Counted from the stretch's first letter, positions 8,564 to 19,439 are shown. The stretch is DNA of 64,000 nucleotides from Mesorhizobium sp. Pch-S (GCF_004136315.1 NZ_CP029562.1:4611501-4675500); one strand, 5' to 3'. Numbers and translations are program-made. Notes: generated by a model from the letters alone, not told the origin.

Positions 8564-9418
8564 GTGGATCCGCTAATAATCACACAGCTGTTGAACATCG
8601 TTTTCGGCGTGACGACGCTGGCGATGATCGCGCTCGGGCTTGCCGTCACCTTCGGCATGCTCGGCGTGCTCAATCTGGCGCATGGCGAATTCGTCATGAT
8701 GGGCGCGTTCTGTGCCCTGGTTGTCGATCGAGCCGGTGCGCCTTTCCTGCTGGCAGTACCGCTGGCGCTTCTGGTCTGCGGGGGTGTCGGCCTGATCGTT
8801 GAGGTGCTTCTGATCCGTCCGCTCTATCGCCGTCCTTTCGACACGCTGGTTGCAACGTGGGGCTTGAGTCTGCTCCTTCGCAAGCTGGCGGAAGCCGGAT
8901 TCGGCCTCGGCTTCAACAGTGTTGCCGTGCCGCTTGCCGGTACGATGACACTGTTGGGCACCGACTATCCGACCTACCGGCTGATGCTGATCGTTGTTTG
9001 CGTCACGATCATCGGCGCGCTCTTCGCCTGGTATGGAACCAGCAGAGCAGGGCTGAGGATCAGGGCTATGGTCGGCAATCCGGACCTGGCACGCGCGCTC
9101 GGTATGCCGGTGAAGCGGCTTGCGACCACCACATTCGTGGTCGGCTCCTGCCTTGCGGGTCTTGCCGGCGTCATGGTGGCGCCGCTGGTGCCGGTGCATC
9201 CCTATCTCGGGCTGGACTATGTCATCAAATCATTTTTCGTGCTGGTTGTCGGCGGACTGGGCAGCGTGCTTGGCGTGGTCGCCGGTACAGGTGTCATTGG
9301 CGGACTCGACAGCTTGATGTCGGCCGTATTCGGCAGCACGCAGGCCTATTTCACCGTGTTGGTGGTGGCGATCCTGTTCCTGTGGCTGAAACCGCGCGGA
9401 TTGTTCGCGCATGGCTAA
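8564..9418 (+). CDS. Branched-chain amino acid/urea-type ABC permease (LivH-like)
   Basis: 284-residue inner-membrane permease of the LivH/UrtB class with about eight hydrophobic segments and the family motif LGVLNLAHGEFVMMGAF near residues 29-45. Near residues 225-235 is the cytoplasmic-side pattern FFVLVVGGLGS. The GTG start at 8564 has GGGGAGG in front. It overlaps the next gene by 8 bases (ATGGCTAA), a sign of translational coupling. With the fused permease/ATPase and the second ATPase it makes a full HAAT-type importer; the nearby amidase suggests an amide or urea derivative rather than leucine. Confidence 0.94.
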   Translation: MDPLIITQLLNIVFGVTTLAMIALGLAVTFGMLGVLNLAHGEFVMMGAFCALVVDRAGAPFLLAVPLALLVCGGVGLIVEVLLIRPLYRRPFDTLVATWGLSLLLRKLAEAGFGLGFNSVAVPLAGTMTLLGTDYPTYRLMLIVVCVTIIGALFAWYGTSRAGLRIRAMVGNPDLARALGMPVKRLATTTFVVGSCLAGLAGVMVAPLVPVHPYLGLDYVIKSFFVLVVGGLGSVLGVVAGTGVIGGLDSLMSAVFGSTQAYFTVLVVAILFLWLKPRGLFAHG

Positions 9419-11138
9419 TCTCATCACGCTGGTCGCGCTGCTTGTCCTGCCGTTTGCGGTTGGCGACTACTGGACCTATCAGCTCGGCCTCTACTACCTC
9501 TATGCGATGGTCGCCGTCGGGCTGGGCTTGTGCTGGGGACAGGCTGGCTTCCTGCCGCTCGGCCAGGCGATGTTCTTCGGCGTTTCGGCCTATCTCTCGG
9601 CAATCCTGCTGAAAGCCATGCCCGGCAGCTATCTGATCTACCTGCTGCTGCCTCTCGCTGCCCTGGCGAGTGGCGTTCTGGCGCTGCTGATCGGGTTGAT
9701 GGTGTTTCGTCGCGATGGCGGCAGTGGGCCATTCTTTTCATTGATCACGCTGGCGCTCTCGATGCTGGCGTTCCAGATCGCCAGCAACTGGAATTCGGTG
9801 ACGGGCGGTTTCAACGGCCTCGCCGGCATCCCGGCCCTTCCTGGGATCGATGATTTCCGCGCCAATTATTATCTCGCCGCGGTCGCGCTCGTTGCCGTGC
9901 TGGCGATCGCGTCGTGGCTCTACAGTGCACCGCTCGGCGTACTGTGGCGCGCCATCGCCCAGAACGAGCGCCGCGTCGCACTGTTCGGTTTCAACCCTGA
10001 TCACTACAAGGCAATCGCCTTTGCCGTGTCCGGGTTTTTCGCCGGTCTTGCCGGTGCGCTCTACGCGCCCCAGCAGGGCCTGGTTTCACCTCAGGTGGTC
10101 GGCTTTGCCTTTTCGGCGGAACTGCTGGTCTGGACAGCAGTCGGCGGGCGTGGCCGGCTTTACGGACCGGTCCTCGGTACCTTGCTGGTCGGTTCGATGA
10201 CGGCGGAGATGCGCGACAGCATTCCCTATTGGGAAGTGATCATGGCCGGCTTCTTCATGGTGGTCGTGCTCGCCTTTCCGCAAGGCGTGATCGGGCTGGT
10301 CACGCCGGTGACGGAGCGCCTGCGCCGCGCCTTGGCCGGTGCACGCCCACAGATAGCCATCGAAGCTCCCGCGCGGACCGGAACCAGCGCGCAGGAAGCG
10401 CTGACGATCGACGCGGCGCGGGTCAGCGCCGGCGGCATCACCATTCTAAACGACCTGACAGTCGCGTTCCCGCCGAAAGGCGTCGCCTGCATCATCGGAC
10501 CCAACGGCGCCGGCAAGACGTCGACCTTCAACCTGATCAGCGGCGAACTGCCGGCCAGCGCCGGCAGCGTGAAGGTCGGCGCGCTCGATATCACCAACTT
10601 GGCACCTTACCGGGTGGCGCGGCTCGGCTTCGGTCGCAAGCTGCAGGCACCAAGCGTGTTTCCGGAACTGTCGATCGGCGACAATCTCGCCATCGCGTTG
10701 TGGAGCAACAGCGCGCGACCATTCGATCTGCTACGACGGTCGCCGCGTCGCTGGTCGAGCCCGATCATCGGGGAACTGGCTGACCGTTATGCCTTTCTAG
10801 GCAAGGAAGACGCGCCGGCGAGCGACCTTTCGCATGGCGAGCGCCAGATCCTCGAGCTTGCCATGGCGCTCGCCGTGCAACCGCGCATCCTGCTGCTGGA
10901 CGAACCCTGTGCCGGCCTCTCGGCCGACGAGACATCGCGCGCTGTCGACGTCATTCTCTGGGCGGCCGAGAGGCTTGGCAACGCCATCATCATCATCGAG
11001 CACGATATGGCGCTGGTGCGCAGGATTGCGGACCGTGTGATGGTATTCCACAATGGCGCCTTGCTGGCAGAAGGAAGCGTCGCCGACATCCAGGCCAATC
11101 CGGTAGTGCAAGCCGTCTATGTCGGAGGTCAGAAATGA
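9411..11138 (+). CDS. Fused ABC permease-ATPase (LivM-LivG type)
   Basis: 575-residue protein joining two subunits that are often separate. Residues 1 to about 300 are a LivM-type membrane permease (GLCWGQAGFLPLGQAMFFGV, FNGLAGIPALP, then GRGRLYGPVLGTLL). After a linker (about 300-325) comes a LivG-type ATPase with Walker A GPNGAGKTST, signature LSHGERQILELAMAL, and Walker B LLLDEPCAGLS. The LSHGE signature instead of LSGGE is common in this class. It overlaps the genes on both sides by 8 and 4 bases. A fusion fixes the ratio of one permease to one ATPase. Confidence 0.94.
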   Translation: MANLITLVALLVLPFAVGDYWTYQLGLYYLYAMVAVGLGLCWGQAGFLPLGQAMFFGVSAYLSAILLKAMPGSYLIYLLLPLAALASGVLALLIGLMVFRRDGGSGPFFSLITLALSMLAFQIASNWNSVTGGFNGLAGIPALPGIDDFRANYYLAAVALVAVLAIASWLYSAPLGVLWRAIAQNERRVALFGFNPDHYKAIAFAVSGFFAGLAGALYAPQQGLVSPQVVGFAFSAELLVWTAVGGRGRLYGPVLGTLLVGSMTAEMRDSIPYWEVIMAGFFMVVVLAFPQGVIGLVTPVTERLRRALAGARPQIAIEAPARTGTSAQEALTIDAARVSAGGITILNDLTVAFPPKGVACIIGPNGAGKTSTFNLISGELPASAGSVKVGALDITNLAPYRVARLGFGRKLQAPSVFPELSIGDNLAIALWSNSARPFDLLRRSPRRWSSPIIGELADRYAFLGKEDAPASDLSHGERQILELAMALAVQPRILLLDEPCAGLSADETSRAVDVILWAAERLGNAIIIIEHDMALVRRIADRVMVFHNGALLAEGSVADIQANPVVQAVYVGGQK

Positions 11139-11824
11139 TCCCGGTCAGCTTCGACAACCTCTCCGGCGGCTATGGCTCCCTCAACGTCGTGAAGGAGCTC
11201 AGCGGCGAGGTCTATGCCGGGCAGGCTCTGTGCATCGTCGGCCGCAACGGCGTCGGCAAGTCGACGCTGCTCAAGCTGCTGCTCGGCTACCTGCCGTGTC
11301 GGTCGGGCGAGGTGGTGATCGGTGGCCGCAAGGCAGGCGCGATGGCGCCTGAGGCGCGCAGAGGACTTGGGATCAGCTACTGCCCGCAGGAGCGGCCAGT
11401 TTTCGATGATCTCAGCGTCTCGGACAATCTGGCGCTGATGAGCAAGGACGGCCAGTTGGACAGCTATCGGCCCTTCTTCGATCTGTTTCCGGTTTTGGAG
11501 CGGCGGCTGGCGCAGCGCGCCGGAACGTTGTCGGGCGGCGAGAAGAAATTGCTGTCCTTCACCCGCGGGCTGGCGGAAGGCCAGCCGGCTGTCGTGCTAG
11601 ATGAGCCGACCGAAGGCGTGCAATGGGAAAACATCCAGCGCATGGCCGACATGATCAACGGCAGGAAAGCGGGCGGCACGGCCTTTATCGTTGTCGAGCA
11701 GAACCTCTCCTTCGCCGAGCTGGTCGCCGACCGGTATCTGGTGATGGATCATGGTCGCTGCGTGCTGACCGGTTCGCGCACCGAGGTCGGGCGCGCCGAT
11801 ATCGTCAAACACCTGACCGTCTAG
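11135..11824 (+). CDS. ABC transporter ATPase (LivF-like)
   Basis: 229-residue ATPase of the LivF/UrtE class, the second nucleotide-binding subunit of the importer encoded from 7248. Walker A is GRNGVGKST (residues about 36-44), the signature is LSGGEKKLLSF, and Walker B ends in LDEPTEGV. The ATG overlaps the stop of the fused permease-ATPase gene (ATGA). It is the last gene of the operon; the convergent pcaB ends 28 bases further on. Confidence 0.94.
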   Translation: MIPVSFDNLSGGYGSLNVVKELSGEVYAGQALCIVGRNGVGKSTLLKLLLGYLPCRSGEVVIGGRKAGAMAPEARRGLGISYCPQERPVFDDLSVSDNLALMSKDGQLDSYRPFFDLFPVLERRLAQRAGTLSGGEKKLLSFTRGLAEGQPAVVLDEPTEGVQWENIQRMADMINGRKAGGTAFIVVEQNLSFAELVADRYLVMDHGRCVLTGSRTEVGRADIVKHLTV

Positions 11825-11851
11825 GTATCCGATGCTGCGGCTCGGCCAAGG

Positions 11852-12910
11852 CTAAGTTTCGTTACCCAGTCGGCGAATGTTGGTGGCAAGTTCGGTGGCG
11901 AGCCTGGTAGCGGTGGCCGTTGCGACGATCACTTGTGGCAGGATCATCCACTCCAGGGTCCAGGCGGCGCCGGACCGCTCCTGCTCATGCACCAGCGCGC
12001 CGTGCAAGCCGGCGATCTGCGTGGCGTTGAAGCGGGCAAGCGTCACCAGCACTTCGGCTGAGACTGGGTTCTGCTTGTGCGGCATGGCCGAGGAACCGCC
12101 GCCGCCGGCAAGTTCGATCGCATCGCCTGACAGCGCCATGAGGGCGATGTCCTGTCCGAATTTGCCGAGACCGCCGGAGATCAACGACAGGGTGGAAGCC
12201 AGGTCGGCGATGCGATCGCGTTGGCTGTGCCATTGCGGCCGATCGGCCAGTCCGAGCTCTTCGGCAAGAGCCGCGCGCACCCCAGTCGCCTTGTCACCGA
12301 GCTTGTCGAGCGTTCCGGCCGCGCCGCCGAACTGCAGCGCCAGCCCGCCCATTATCCATGCGCGCAGCCGCTCCAGATTGCGTTCACATGGTTCGCGCCA
12401 GCTCGCGATGCGATCGGCTACCCGGATCGGGACTGCAGGCTGCATGCGCGTGACGGCCATCAGCGCGCGCTCGCCGTCGCGTTTTTCGAGGTCGGCGAGC
12501 GCGCGCAGGAACACGGCGAGCCGCTGTTCGACGAGGGCCAGCACCGGTTTCAGGCGCAGCATCAGGCCACTGTCGATGACATCCTGGCTGGTGGCGCCGA
12601 AATGAACATGGGATGCCGCCTTGCCCCCGATCGCTTCGCGTAACTGCCGCACCAGTTCCGGCACGACAACGCCATCCGTCGACACCGCCATGCGCAGCCG
12701 GTGGATGTCGGGCTCGAAGGCGGCGATGGCGTCGACGATGGCTGCCGTCGTTTCTTCGGATATCAGCCCGGCCTTGCCTTCGGCTGCGGCAAGCGCAGCC
12801 TCGAAAACAAGCATTGCCTTGATTTCCGCCTCGACGGAGAAGTAACCGGCGATCTCCTCATCGCCGAGAAGCCCGCCAAGGATCGGGTGATCGAAAGGGC
12901 AAACGCTCAT
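11852..12910 (-). CDS. pcaB: 3-carboxy-cis,cis-muconate cycloisomerase
   Basis: Converts 3-carboxy-cis,cis-muconate to 4-carboxymuconolactone in the protocatechuate branch of the beta-ketoadipate pathway. The protein belongs to the fumarase/aspartase superfamily: the signature loop SSAMPHKQNPVSAEV is near residues 254-268 and the histidine-containing HFGATSQDVIDSG near 101-113. I chose the ATG at 12910 (MSVCPFDHPILGG); an in-frame extension to 12970 would overlap pcaG. This gives 352 residues, normal for rhizobial PcaB. It is the last gene of the pcaDCHGB operon, 10 bases after the pcaG stop. Confidence 0.95.
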   Translation of the reverse strand: MSVCPFDHPILGGLLGDEEIAGYFSVEAEIKAMLVFEAALAAAEGKAGLISEETTAAIVDAIAAFEPDIHRLRMAVSTDGVVVPELVRQLREAIGGKAASHVHFGATSQDVIDSGLMLRLKPVLALVEQRLAVFLRALADLEKRDGERALMAVTRMQPAVPIRVADRIASWREPCERNLERLRAWIMGGLALQFGGAAGTLDKLGDKATGVRAALAEELGLADRPQWHSQRDRIADLASTLSLISGGLGKFGQDIALMALSGDAIELAGGGGSSAMPHKQNPVSAEVLVTLARFNATQIAGLHGALVHEQERSGAAWTLEWMILPQVIVATATATRLATELATNIRRLGNET

Positions 12911-12920
12911 CGCATCCGGC

Positions 12921-13538
12921 TCAAATATCCAGGAAGACGGTTTCCCGTTCGCCCTGCAGATGGATGTCAAACCGGTAGCCTCCGTTGCCTTCGGCTTGTG
13001 CGATCATGGTTTTCGCCCGCTCGCGATGCTCGAGGCGCAGAAGCAGAGGGTCTTCCGCATTTGCCTGCTCTTCCTCGGGGAAATACATGCGTGTGTGCAG
13101 CCCCAGATTGATGCCGCGGGCCACGATCCAGAAGGTGATGTGCGGCGCCATCAGCCGCCCGTCCTTGAACGGTACCCGGCCGGGCTTGACGGTTTGGAAG
13201 GCGAACTCGCCGCTGTCGCCATCGCACGCACGGCGGCCCCAGCCGGTGAAATCGGGGTCGGCCTGCCCACGCGGCTCGCTCGGACTGTTGTAGAGGCCCG
13301 CCGCATCCGCCTGCCAGATCTCGACAAGGCCGTCGCGCAGCGGTGCGCCGGCGCCGTCGAAGACGCGGCCGCGGATGGTGATCCTTGTGCCCTTGGTGCG
13401 GTCGTTCACCATCGCCGTGCCGAGGTCGGACGGGTAGACGCCGGTGATGCCTGAGGCATTCGGTGTCAGCCCGATATGCACGTATGGACCCGCCGTCTGC
13501 GAGGCGGTCTCCTTCAGATGGTTGAGATCCTGCGTCAT
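12921..13538 (-). CDS. pcaG: Protocatechuate 3,4-dioxygenase, alpha subunit
   Basis: Non-catalytic-iron partner subunit of the intradiol ring-cleavage enzyme that opens protocatechuate between the two hydroxyls. It has 205 residues, the usual size, and the intradiol dioxygenase fold: GRVFDGAGAPLRDGLVEIWQ around residues 55-74 and ITFWIVARGINLGLHTRMYF in the C-terminal part. The HIHF iron-ligand motif of the beta subunit is replaced by HITF, as expected for alpha. It follows pcaH by 45 bases and precedes pcaB by 10. Confidence 0.96.
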   Translation of the reverse strand: MTQDLNHLKETASQTAGPYVHIGLTPNASGITGVYPSDLGTAMVNDRTKGTRITIRGRVFDGAGAPLRDGLVEIWQADAAGLYNSPSEPRGQADPDFTGWGRRACDGDSGEFAFQTVKPGRVPFKDGRLMAPHITFWIVARGINLGLHTRMYFPEEEQANAEDPLLLRLEHRERAKTMIAQAEGNGGYRFDIHLQGERETVFLDI

Positions 13539-13583
13539 AGCGGTCGTGAACCCGTTGCCGTTTCGATCTTCATGGGTTTACGC

Positions 13584-14324
13584 CTAGTTCCCGTCCAGCC
13601 GATTTTCAAAGAGGGTCGAGCGCCGGCCGCGCAGGACGATGTCGAACTTGTAGGCGCGTGCGTCCATGGGAATGGTGTTGGCCATGTCGAGCGGCGCGAT
13701 CAGCAGCTCCACGGCGCGGCGATCAGGAATGGTGCGCACGATCGGGCAGCGCCAGATCAACGGGTCGCCCTCGAAATACATCTGCGTGATCAGCCGTTGG
13801 GCAAAGCCTTGGCCGAACACGGAAAAATGGATGTGCGCGGGGCGCCAGTCGTTTGGACCATTCGGCCAGGGATAGGGGCCGGGCTTCACCGTTCGGAAAC
13901 GGTAGTTGCCATGCTCGTCGGTGATGCAGCGTCCGCAACCACCGAAATTAGGGTCGAGCGCCGCCAGATAGCCTTCCTTCTTGTGCCGGTAGCGGCCGCC
14001 GGCATTGGCCTGCCACACTTCGATCAGTGCACCCGGCACACCGCGCCCGCTTTCGTCCAGGACACGGCCATGCACGATGATACGCTCGCCGATCGCGGCC
14101 TCGCCGGGGCGGGCGAAATTGTTGATGAGGTCGTTGTCGAGTTCGCCGAGGATTGCGTGACCGAAGACCGGGCCGGTGATCTCGGAGAGCGTGTTGTCCA
14201 ACGCGAGCAGCGCCCGTTGCGGCGAGCGTAGCACCGAGGTCTTGTAGTCCGGCGTATAGGCCGGCGGTTGCCAGGTGCGGTCGCGCGTGAAGAAGGCGCC
14301 GGTGTCGGGCTTGCGATCCGTCAT
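13584..14324 (-). CDS. pcaH: Protocatechuate 3,4-dioxygenase, beta subunit
   Basis: Catalytic, non-haem Fe(III)-binding subunit that cleaves protocatechuate to 3-carboxy-cis,cis-muconate with O2. 246 residues. The four iron ligands can be placed by motif: tyrosine in [10 protein letters not shown], tyrosine in [12 protein letters not shown], and the two histidines in [11 protein letters not shown]. The start ATG is 2 bases after the pcaC stop, so translation is probably coupled. Together with PcaG it forms the heteromultimeric enzyme. Confidence 0.97.
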   Translation of the reverse strand: MTDRKPDTGAFFTRDRTWQPPAYTPDYKTSVLRSPQRALLALDNTLSEITGPVFGHAILGELDNDLINNFARPGEAAIGERIIVHGRVLDESGRGVPGALIEVWQANAGGRYRHKKEGYLAALDPNFGGCGRCITDEHGNYRFRTVKPGPYPWPNGPNDWRPAHIHFSVFGQGFAQRLITQMYFEGDPLIWRCPIVRTIPDRRAVELLIAPLDMANTIPMDARAYKFDIVLRGRRSTLFENRLDGN

Positions 14325-14326
14325 GA

Positions 14327-14731
14327 TCAGGCTTTCCCTTCGGCATCGAGCATGGCGTAGACCTGCTTGGCGATCCGGATCGCACGGTTGGCCGCCGGGA
14401 CGCCAGCATAGATGGCGACATGCAGCATGGCCTCCGTGATGTCCTCACGCGTCGCCCCGGTGTTGGCGGTGGCGCGCACGTGCATGGCCACTTCCTCGTC
14501 ATGTCCCAGCGCCGCGAGCAGCGCGATGGTGACGATGGAACGTTCCCGCGGCGTCCAGGCAGGGCGTGCCCACACCGTACCCCAGGCCGCCTCGGTAATC
14601 AGTTCCTGGAACGGGCGGTCAAATTCGGTTGCGGCAAGCTCCGCCCGGTCCACATGACCGTCGCCGAGTATCGCGCGACGGGTTTTTATCCCTTGCCGGT
14701 AGCGTTCCGACGTTGTTTCGCCTTTGGCCAT
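14327..14731 (-). CDS. pcaC: 4-carboxymuconolactone decarboxylase
   Basis: Removes CO2 from gamma-carboxymuconolactone to give the 3-oxoadipate enol-lactone. The 134-residue protein is of the AhpD-like all-helical family, with the typical stretch [20 protein letters not shown] followed by [21 protein letters not shown] chose the ATG at 14731 ([11 protein letters not shown]); an upstream in-frame ATG at 14845 lies inside pcaD and would add residues not found in the family. It is separated from the pcaD stop by one base. Confidence 0.95.
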   Translation of the reverse strand: MAKGETTSERYRQGIKTRRAILGDGHVDRAELAATEFDRPFQELITEAAWGTVWARPAWTPRERSIVTIALLAALGHDEEVAMHVRATANTGATREDITEAMLHVAIYAGVPAANRAIRIAKQVYAMLDAEGKA

Positions 14732-14732
14732 G

Positions 14733-15533
14733 TCAGCGTTCCGGTGATTGCGAGCGGATGAAGGCGCTGACCAGTGCCGCGAAGGCTTCCGGTTGCTCGA
14801 CGCAAGGGATGTGTCCCGCGCCCTCGATGATTTCATAACGCGCACCCGGCACGAGATCGGCGAGCGATCGAACGAGAGCCGGCGGCGTCGAACCGTCCTG
14901 GTCGCCGACGATGCAGAGTGCCGGGACTGAAACGCCTTGTGCGGTTTCGGTCAGATCGGCCGAGGCGAGCGCCTTGCAGGCGGCAACGTAGCCAGTCGCG
15001 GGCTGTCGCACGAGCATGTTGCGGTAGCCCGCGAGTTCGTCGGCGCGTCTGCTGTGAAAGGCCGGCGTGAACCATTTTTCCATGACGCCGTCGGCAAAGG
15101 CAGCGATACCTCCGGCTTCGGCGATCGCGATGCGTTCTCCCCATGATTGCGCTGTGCCGATCTTGTGGGCGGTGTTGCTCAGGATCATCGCCTGCACGAG
15201 ATCGGGGCGGCTGGCGTAGAGCTGCAGCGCGATGAGACCGCCGATCGAAAGCCCGCAGATGATCGTGCGTCTGATGGCGAGATGGTCGAGGAGGGCGGCA
15301 AGGTCCGCCGCATGGGTGGCGATGCTTGGCTGGGCGTTGCCGAGATCGGAAAGGCCATGGCCGCGCTTGTCATAGACCAGCGTGGTCCATTCGCCTCCCA
15401 GGCGAGCCATGGTTTCGTCCCAGATGCGGAAATCGGTACCGAGCGAGTTGATGAAGACGACGACCGGGGCGTCGGACGACGTGCCGTTCAGGCGGTGGTG
15501 CAGGACGATATCGTTGATCCGCGTCAGTCGCAT
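14733..15533 (-). CDS. pcaD: 3-oxoadipate enol-lactonase
   Basis: Alpha/beta hydrolase that opens beta-ketoadipate enol-lactone, the last step specific to the protocatechuate branch. The nucleophile elbow GLSIGG and the C-terminal histidine in GAGHIPCVEQ are both present; the oxyanion region NSLGTDFRIWD is near the N-terminus. The ATG at 15533 follows GGAGG by 5 bases; an upstream GTG at 15539 overlaps that site. With this start it has 266 residues. It is the first gene of pcaDCHGB and is divergent from pcaQ. Confidence 0.96.
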   Translation of the reverse strand: MRLTRINDIVLHHRLNGTSSDAPVVVFINSLGTDFRIWDETMARLGGEWTTLVYDKRGHGLSDLGNAQPSIATHAADLAALLDHLAIRRTIICGLSIGGLIALQLYASRPDLVQAMILSNTAHKIGTAQSWGERIAIAEAGGIAAFADGVMEKWFTPAFHSRRADELAGYRNMLVRQPATGYVAACKALASADLTETAQGVSVPALCIVGDQDGSTPPALVRSLADLVPGARYEIIEGAGHIPCVEQPEAFAALVSAFIRSQSPER

Positions 15534-15599
15534 GTGCACCTCCTGCGTTGTTGTCGCTCCTCTGTTTGGTTAAGTAAAATAATAAATTGGGCTATTCCA

Positions 15600-15615
15600 T
15601 TAACTCATGAGTTAT
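15600..15615. promoter_or_regulatory. Candidate PcaQ-binding box
   Basis: On the minus strand the sequence reads ATAACT-CATG-AGTTAA. The rhizobial PcaQ box that I recall is ATAACC-N4-GGTTAA, so this matches except for two symmetric changes. It is 67-82 bases upstream of the pcaD ATG, a suitable place for LysR activation of pcaD. It also covers the upstream pcaQ start codon (15614), which could allow autoregulation or argue for the downstream start at 15623. An additional GGTTAA half-site lies at 15568-15573. Confidence 0.55.
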
Positions 15616-15622
15616 GAGCGAC

Positions 15623-16543
15623 ATGATCGAGCAGCGCATCAAGTTCCGACATCTGCAGACATTCGTCGAGGTTGCACGTCAGAAAAGCGTGATGAAGGCA
15701 GCCGAAATGCTGCATGTCAGCCAACCTGCGGTGACCAAGACCATCCGCGAGCTCGAGGACGCACTCGGAGTGCGAGTCCTGGAGCGCGACGGTCGCGGTA
15801 TTCGTGTCACGCGTCTCGGTGAAGTATTCCTGCGTCACGCGGGCGCCGCCATCTCGGCGCTGCGGCAGGGCGTGGATTCCATCGCCGCGGATGGGTTGGG
15901 CAACGCCGATCCGGTGCGGATCGGGGCCTTGCCAACGGTCTCAACGCGCATCATGCCGCGCGCCATGGCGCTGTTTCTTGGCGAAAATACCGGCAGCCGT
16001 GTCAAGATCGTCACCGGCGAGAACGCCGTGCTGCTTGGCCAGTTGCGCGTCGGTGATCTCGACATGGTTGTCGGGCGGTTGGCGGCGCCGGAGCAGATGA
16101 CCGGTCTTTCGTTCGAACATCTCTATTCGGAAGAGGTGCGTTTCGTGGTGCGTGCCGGCCATCCTCTTTTGGCCCGCGGCACCTTCGATTTTGCCGAGCT
16201 CACCCGCTACGTGGCGCTGATGCCGACACGGACCTCGATCATCCGCCCCTTCGTCGAGCGGTTGCTGATCGCCAACGGCGTGCCGAGTTGGCCGACCCAG
16301 ATCGAAACGGTGTCACATGCTTTCGGCCGTGCTTTCGTGCGCTCGAACGATGCGGTCTGGGTGATTTCCGAAGGGGTGGTGACCGCCGATATCGAGGATG
16401 GAGTGCTGGCTGTATTGCCGATCGACACCAGCGAAACCAAGGGACCTGTCGGGCTCACCATCCGCGCCGACCAGCAACCGACACTGGGGCTGGGTCTGCT
16501 GATGCAGACGCTGCGCGAGGCGGCAAGGGAGCTGTCGCGATAG
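15623..16543 (+). CDS. pcaQ: LysR family activator of the pca operon
   Basis: LysR-type regulator of protocatechuate catabolism. The N-terminal helix-turn-helix (FVEVARQKSVMKAAEMLHVS, then QPAVTKTIRELEDALGV) is followed by the effector domain (TVSTRIMPRAMALF, IVTGENAVLLGQLRVGDLDM), a pattern I recognise from Agrobacterium and rhizobial PcaQ. Known homologues begin close to KFRHLQTF, so I use the ATG at 15623 (306 residues); the ATG at 15614 is possible but lies on the presumed PcaQ box. It is divergent from pcaD and convergent with pobA. The family co-inducer is beta-carboxy-cis,cis-muconate or its lactone. Confidence 0.93.
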   Translation: MIEQRIKFRHLQTFVEVARQKSVMKAAEMLHVSQPAVTKTIRELEDALGVRVLERDGRGIRVTRLGEVFLRHAGAAISALRQGVDSIAADGLGNADPVRIGALPTVSTRIMPRAMALFLGENTGSRVKIVTGENAVLLGQLRVGDLDMVVGRLAAPEQMTGLSFEHLYSEEVRFVVRAGHPLLARGTFDFAELTRYVALMPTRTSIIRPFVERLLIANGVPSWPTQIETVSHAFGRAFVRSNDAVWVISEGVVTADIEDGVLAVLPIDTSETKGPVGLTIRADQQPTLGLGLLMQTLREAARELSR

Positions 16544-16580
16544 GTGCCAGCCCGCAACAACAATCCGATCGGATCGAGAT

Positions 16581-18319
<1,739 letters not shown>

Positions 18320-19204
18320 ATGGGTCCGGACCTGGAAGTCGTCCAGATTCGACAAGGCGAGTCGTTCAAGGCCTGGTCGCACGGCTATCCGTTCCACACG
18401 GTGCGCTGGCATTTCCATCCCGAATACGAACTTCATCTCGTGGTGGCCACCGCCGGGCGATATTTCGTCGGCGATTTCATTGGTGAATTCGAACCCGGCA
18501 ATCTGGTGCTGACCGGTCCCAACCTGCCGCACAACTGGGTTAGCGATATCCCCGCGGGATCGACCATCCCGCTGCGTTGCCGTATCCTGCAGTTCAACGA
18601 AGGCTTCATCGGCGACACCATGCGGGTGCTGCCGGAGCTCGCAGCCCTGGCGCCGGTGCTGGAGCAGTCACGCCGCGGCGTGATGTTTTCGGCCGAGACG
18701 AGCCGGCAGGTAGCTCCGGTGATGGAAGAGTTGATGCGGGCGCAAGGTGTGCGTCGCATCGAATTGTTCATGGGCATAGCAGGCCTGCTCAGCCGCAGTC
18801 AGGGCACGCGTCTGCTGGCGAGCCCGAACTACCTGCCGGATCCGTCCGGCTACATGTCGGCGGGTATCAACAAGGCACTCAGCTATCTGCGCGAAAACCT
18901 GACCAACCCGTTCAGTGAAGCGGATCTGGCGGGCATTGCCGGGCAATCGACCTCGGCGTTTTCGCGTGCCTTCCGTCGCCATACCGGCATGACGCTGGTC
19001 CAGTATGTGAAGCGGCTGCGCATCAATCTGGCCTGCCAGATCCTGACCAGTGACGAAGAGGCGCCAATAACCGACATCTGCTTCGAGGTCGGCTTCAACA
19101 ACCTGTCGAACTTCAACCGCCAGTTCCTCGCCGAAAAGGGCATGACGCCATCGCGCTTCCGGCGGCTGACGATCGATCACATCAACGCGGCGAAAGCCGC
19201 CTGA
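18320..19204 (+). CDS. AraC family regulator with cupin sensor domain
   Basis: 294-residue regulator. The N-terminal half (residues about 10-140) is a cupin-like sugar-sensing domain (RWHFHPEYELHLVVATAGRY); the C-terminal 100 residues carry two helix-turn-helix motifs (EADLAGIAGQSTSAFSRAFR and ITDICFEVGFNNLSNFNRQF) of the AraC/XylS type. The ATG at 18320 follows GGAGGAA; the frame is open further upstream but without start signals. The downstream transporter and enzyme genes at 19440-25182 are its most likely targets. I do not think it is PobR, since rhizobial PobR proteins as I recall them have a different N-terminus. Confidence 0.9.
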   Translation: MGPDLEVVQIRQGESFKAWSHGYPFHTVRWHFHPEYELHLVVATAGRYFVGDFIGEFEPGNLVLTGPNLPHNWVSDIPAGSTIPLRCRILQFNEGFIGDTMRVLPELAALAPVLEQSRRGVMFSAETSRQVAPVMEELMRAQGVRRIELFMGIAGLLSRSQGTRLLASPNYLPDPSGYMSAGINKALSYLRENLTNPFSEADLAGIAGQSTSAFSRAFRRHTGMTLVQYVKRLRINLACQILTSDEEAPITDICFEVGFNNLSNFNRQFLAEKGMTPSRFRRLTIDHINAAKAA

Positions 19205-19439
19205 GCAAACGCGGCCGAGGCCGCCCAAGAAGGAGGGTCAGGGAGGAACACCAGCGGAAAATCAACAACGTGAGCGGTTGCCTGCTGCTCGCGAGGGGAA
19301 AGCTTTGTCCTGAGGTCAGTTTCGGTGCTGCGGCGGGGATCGCCAAGCAAGCCCGATTGGACAGCCGATGGATCCACGCTGCCTGGGAGGGCAGCTCTTC
19401 AGATCACTCATTGTCATATCGTTCAAGGGAGAAGATGCA

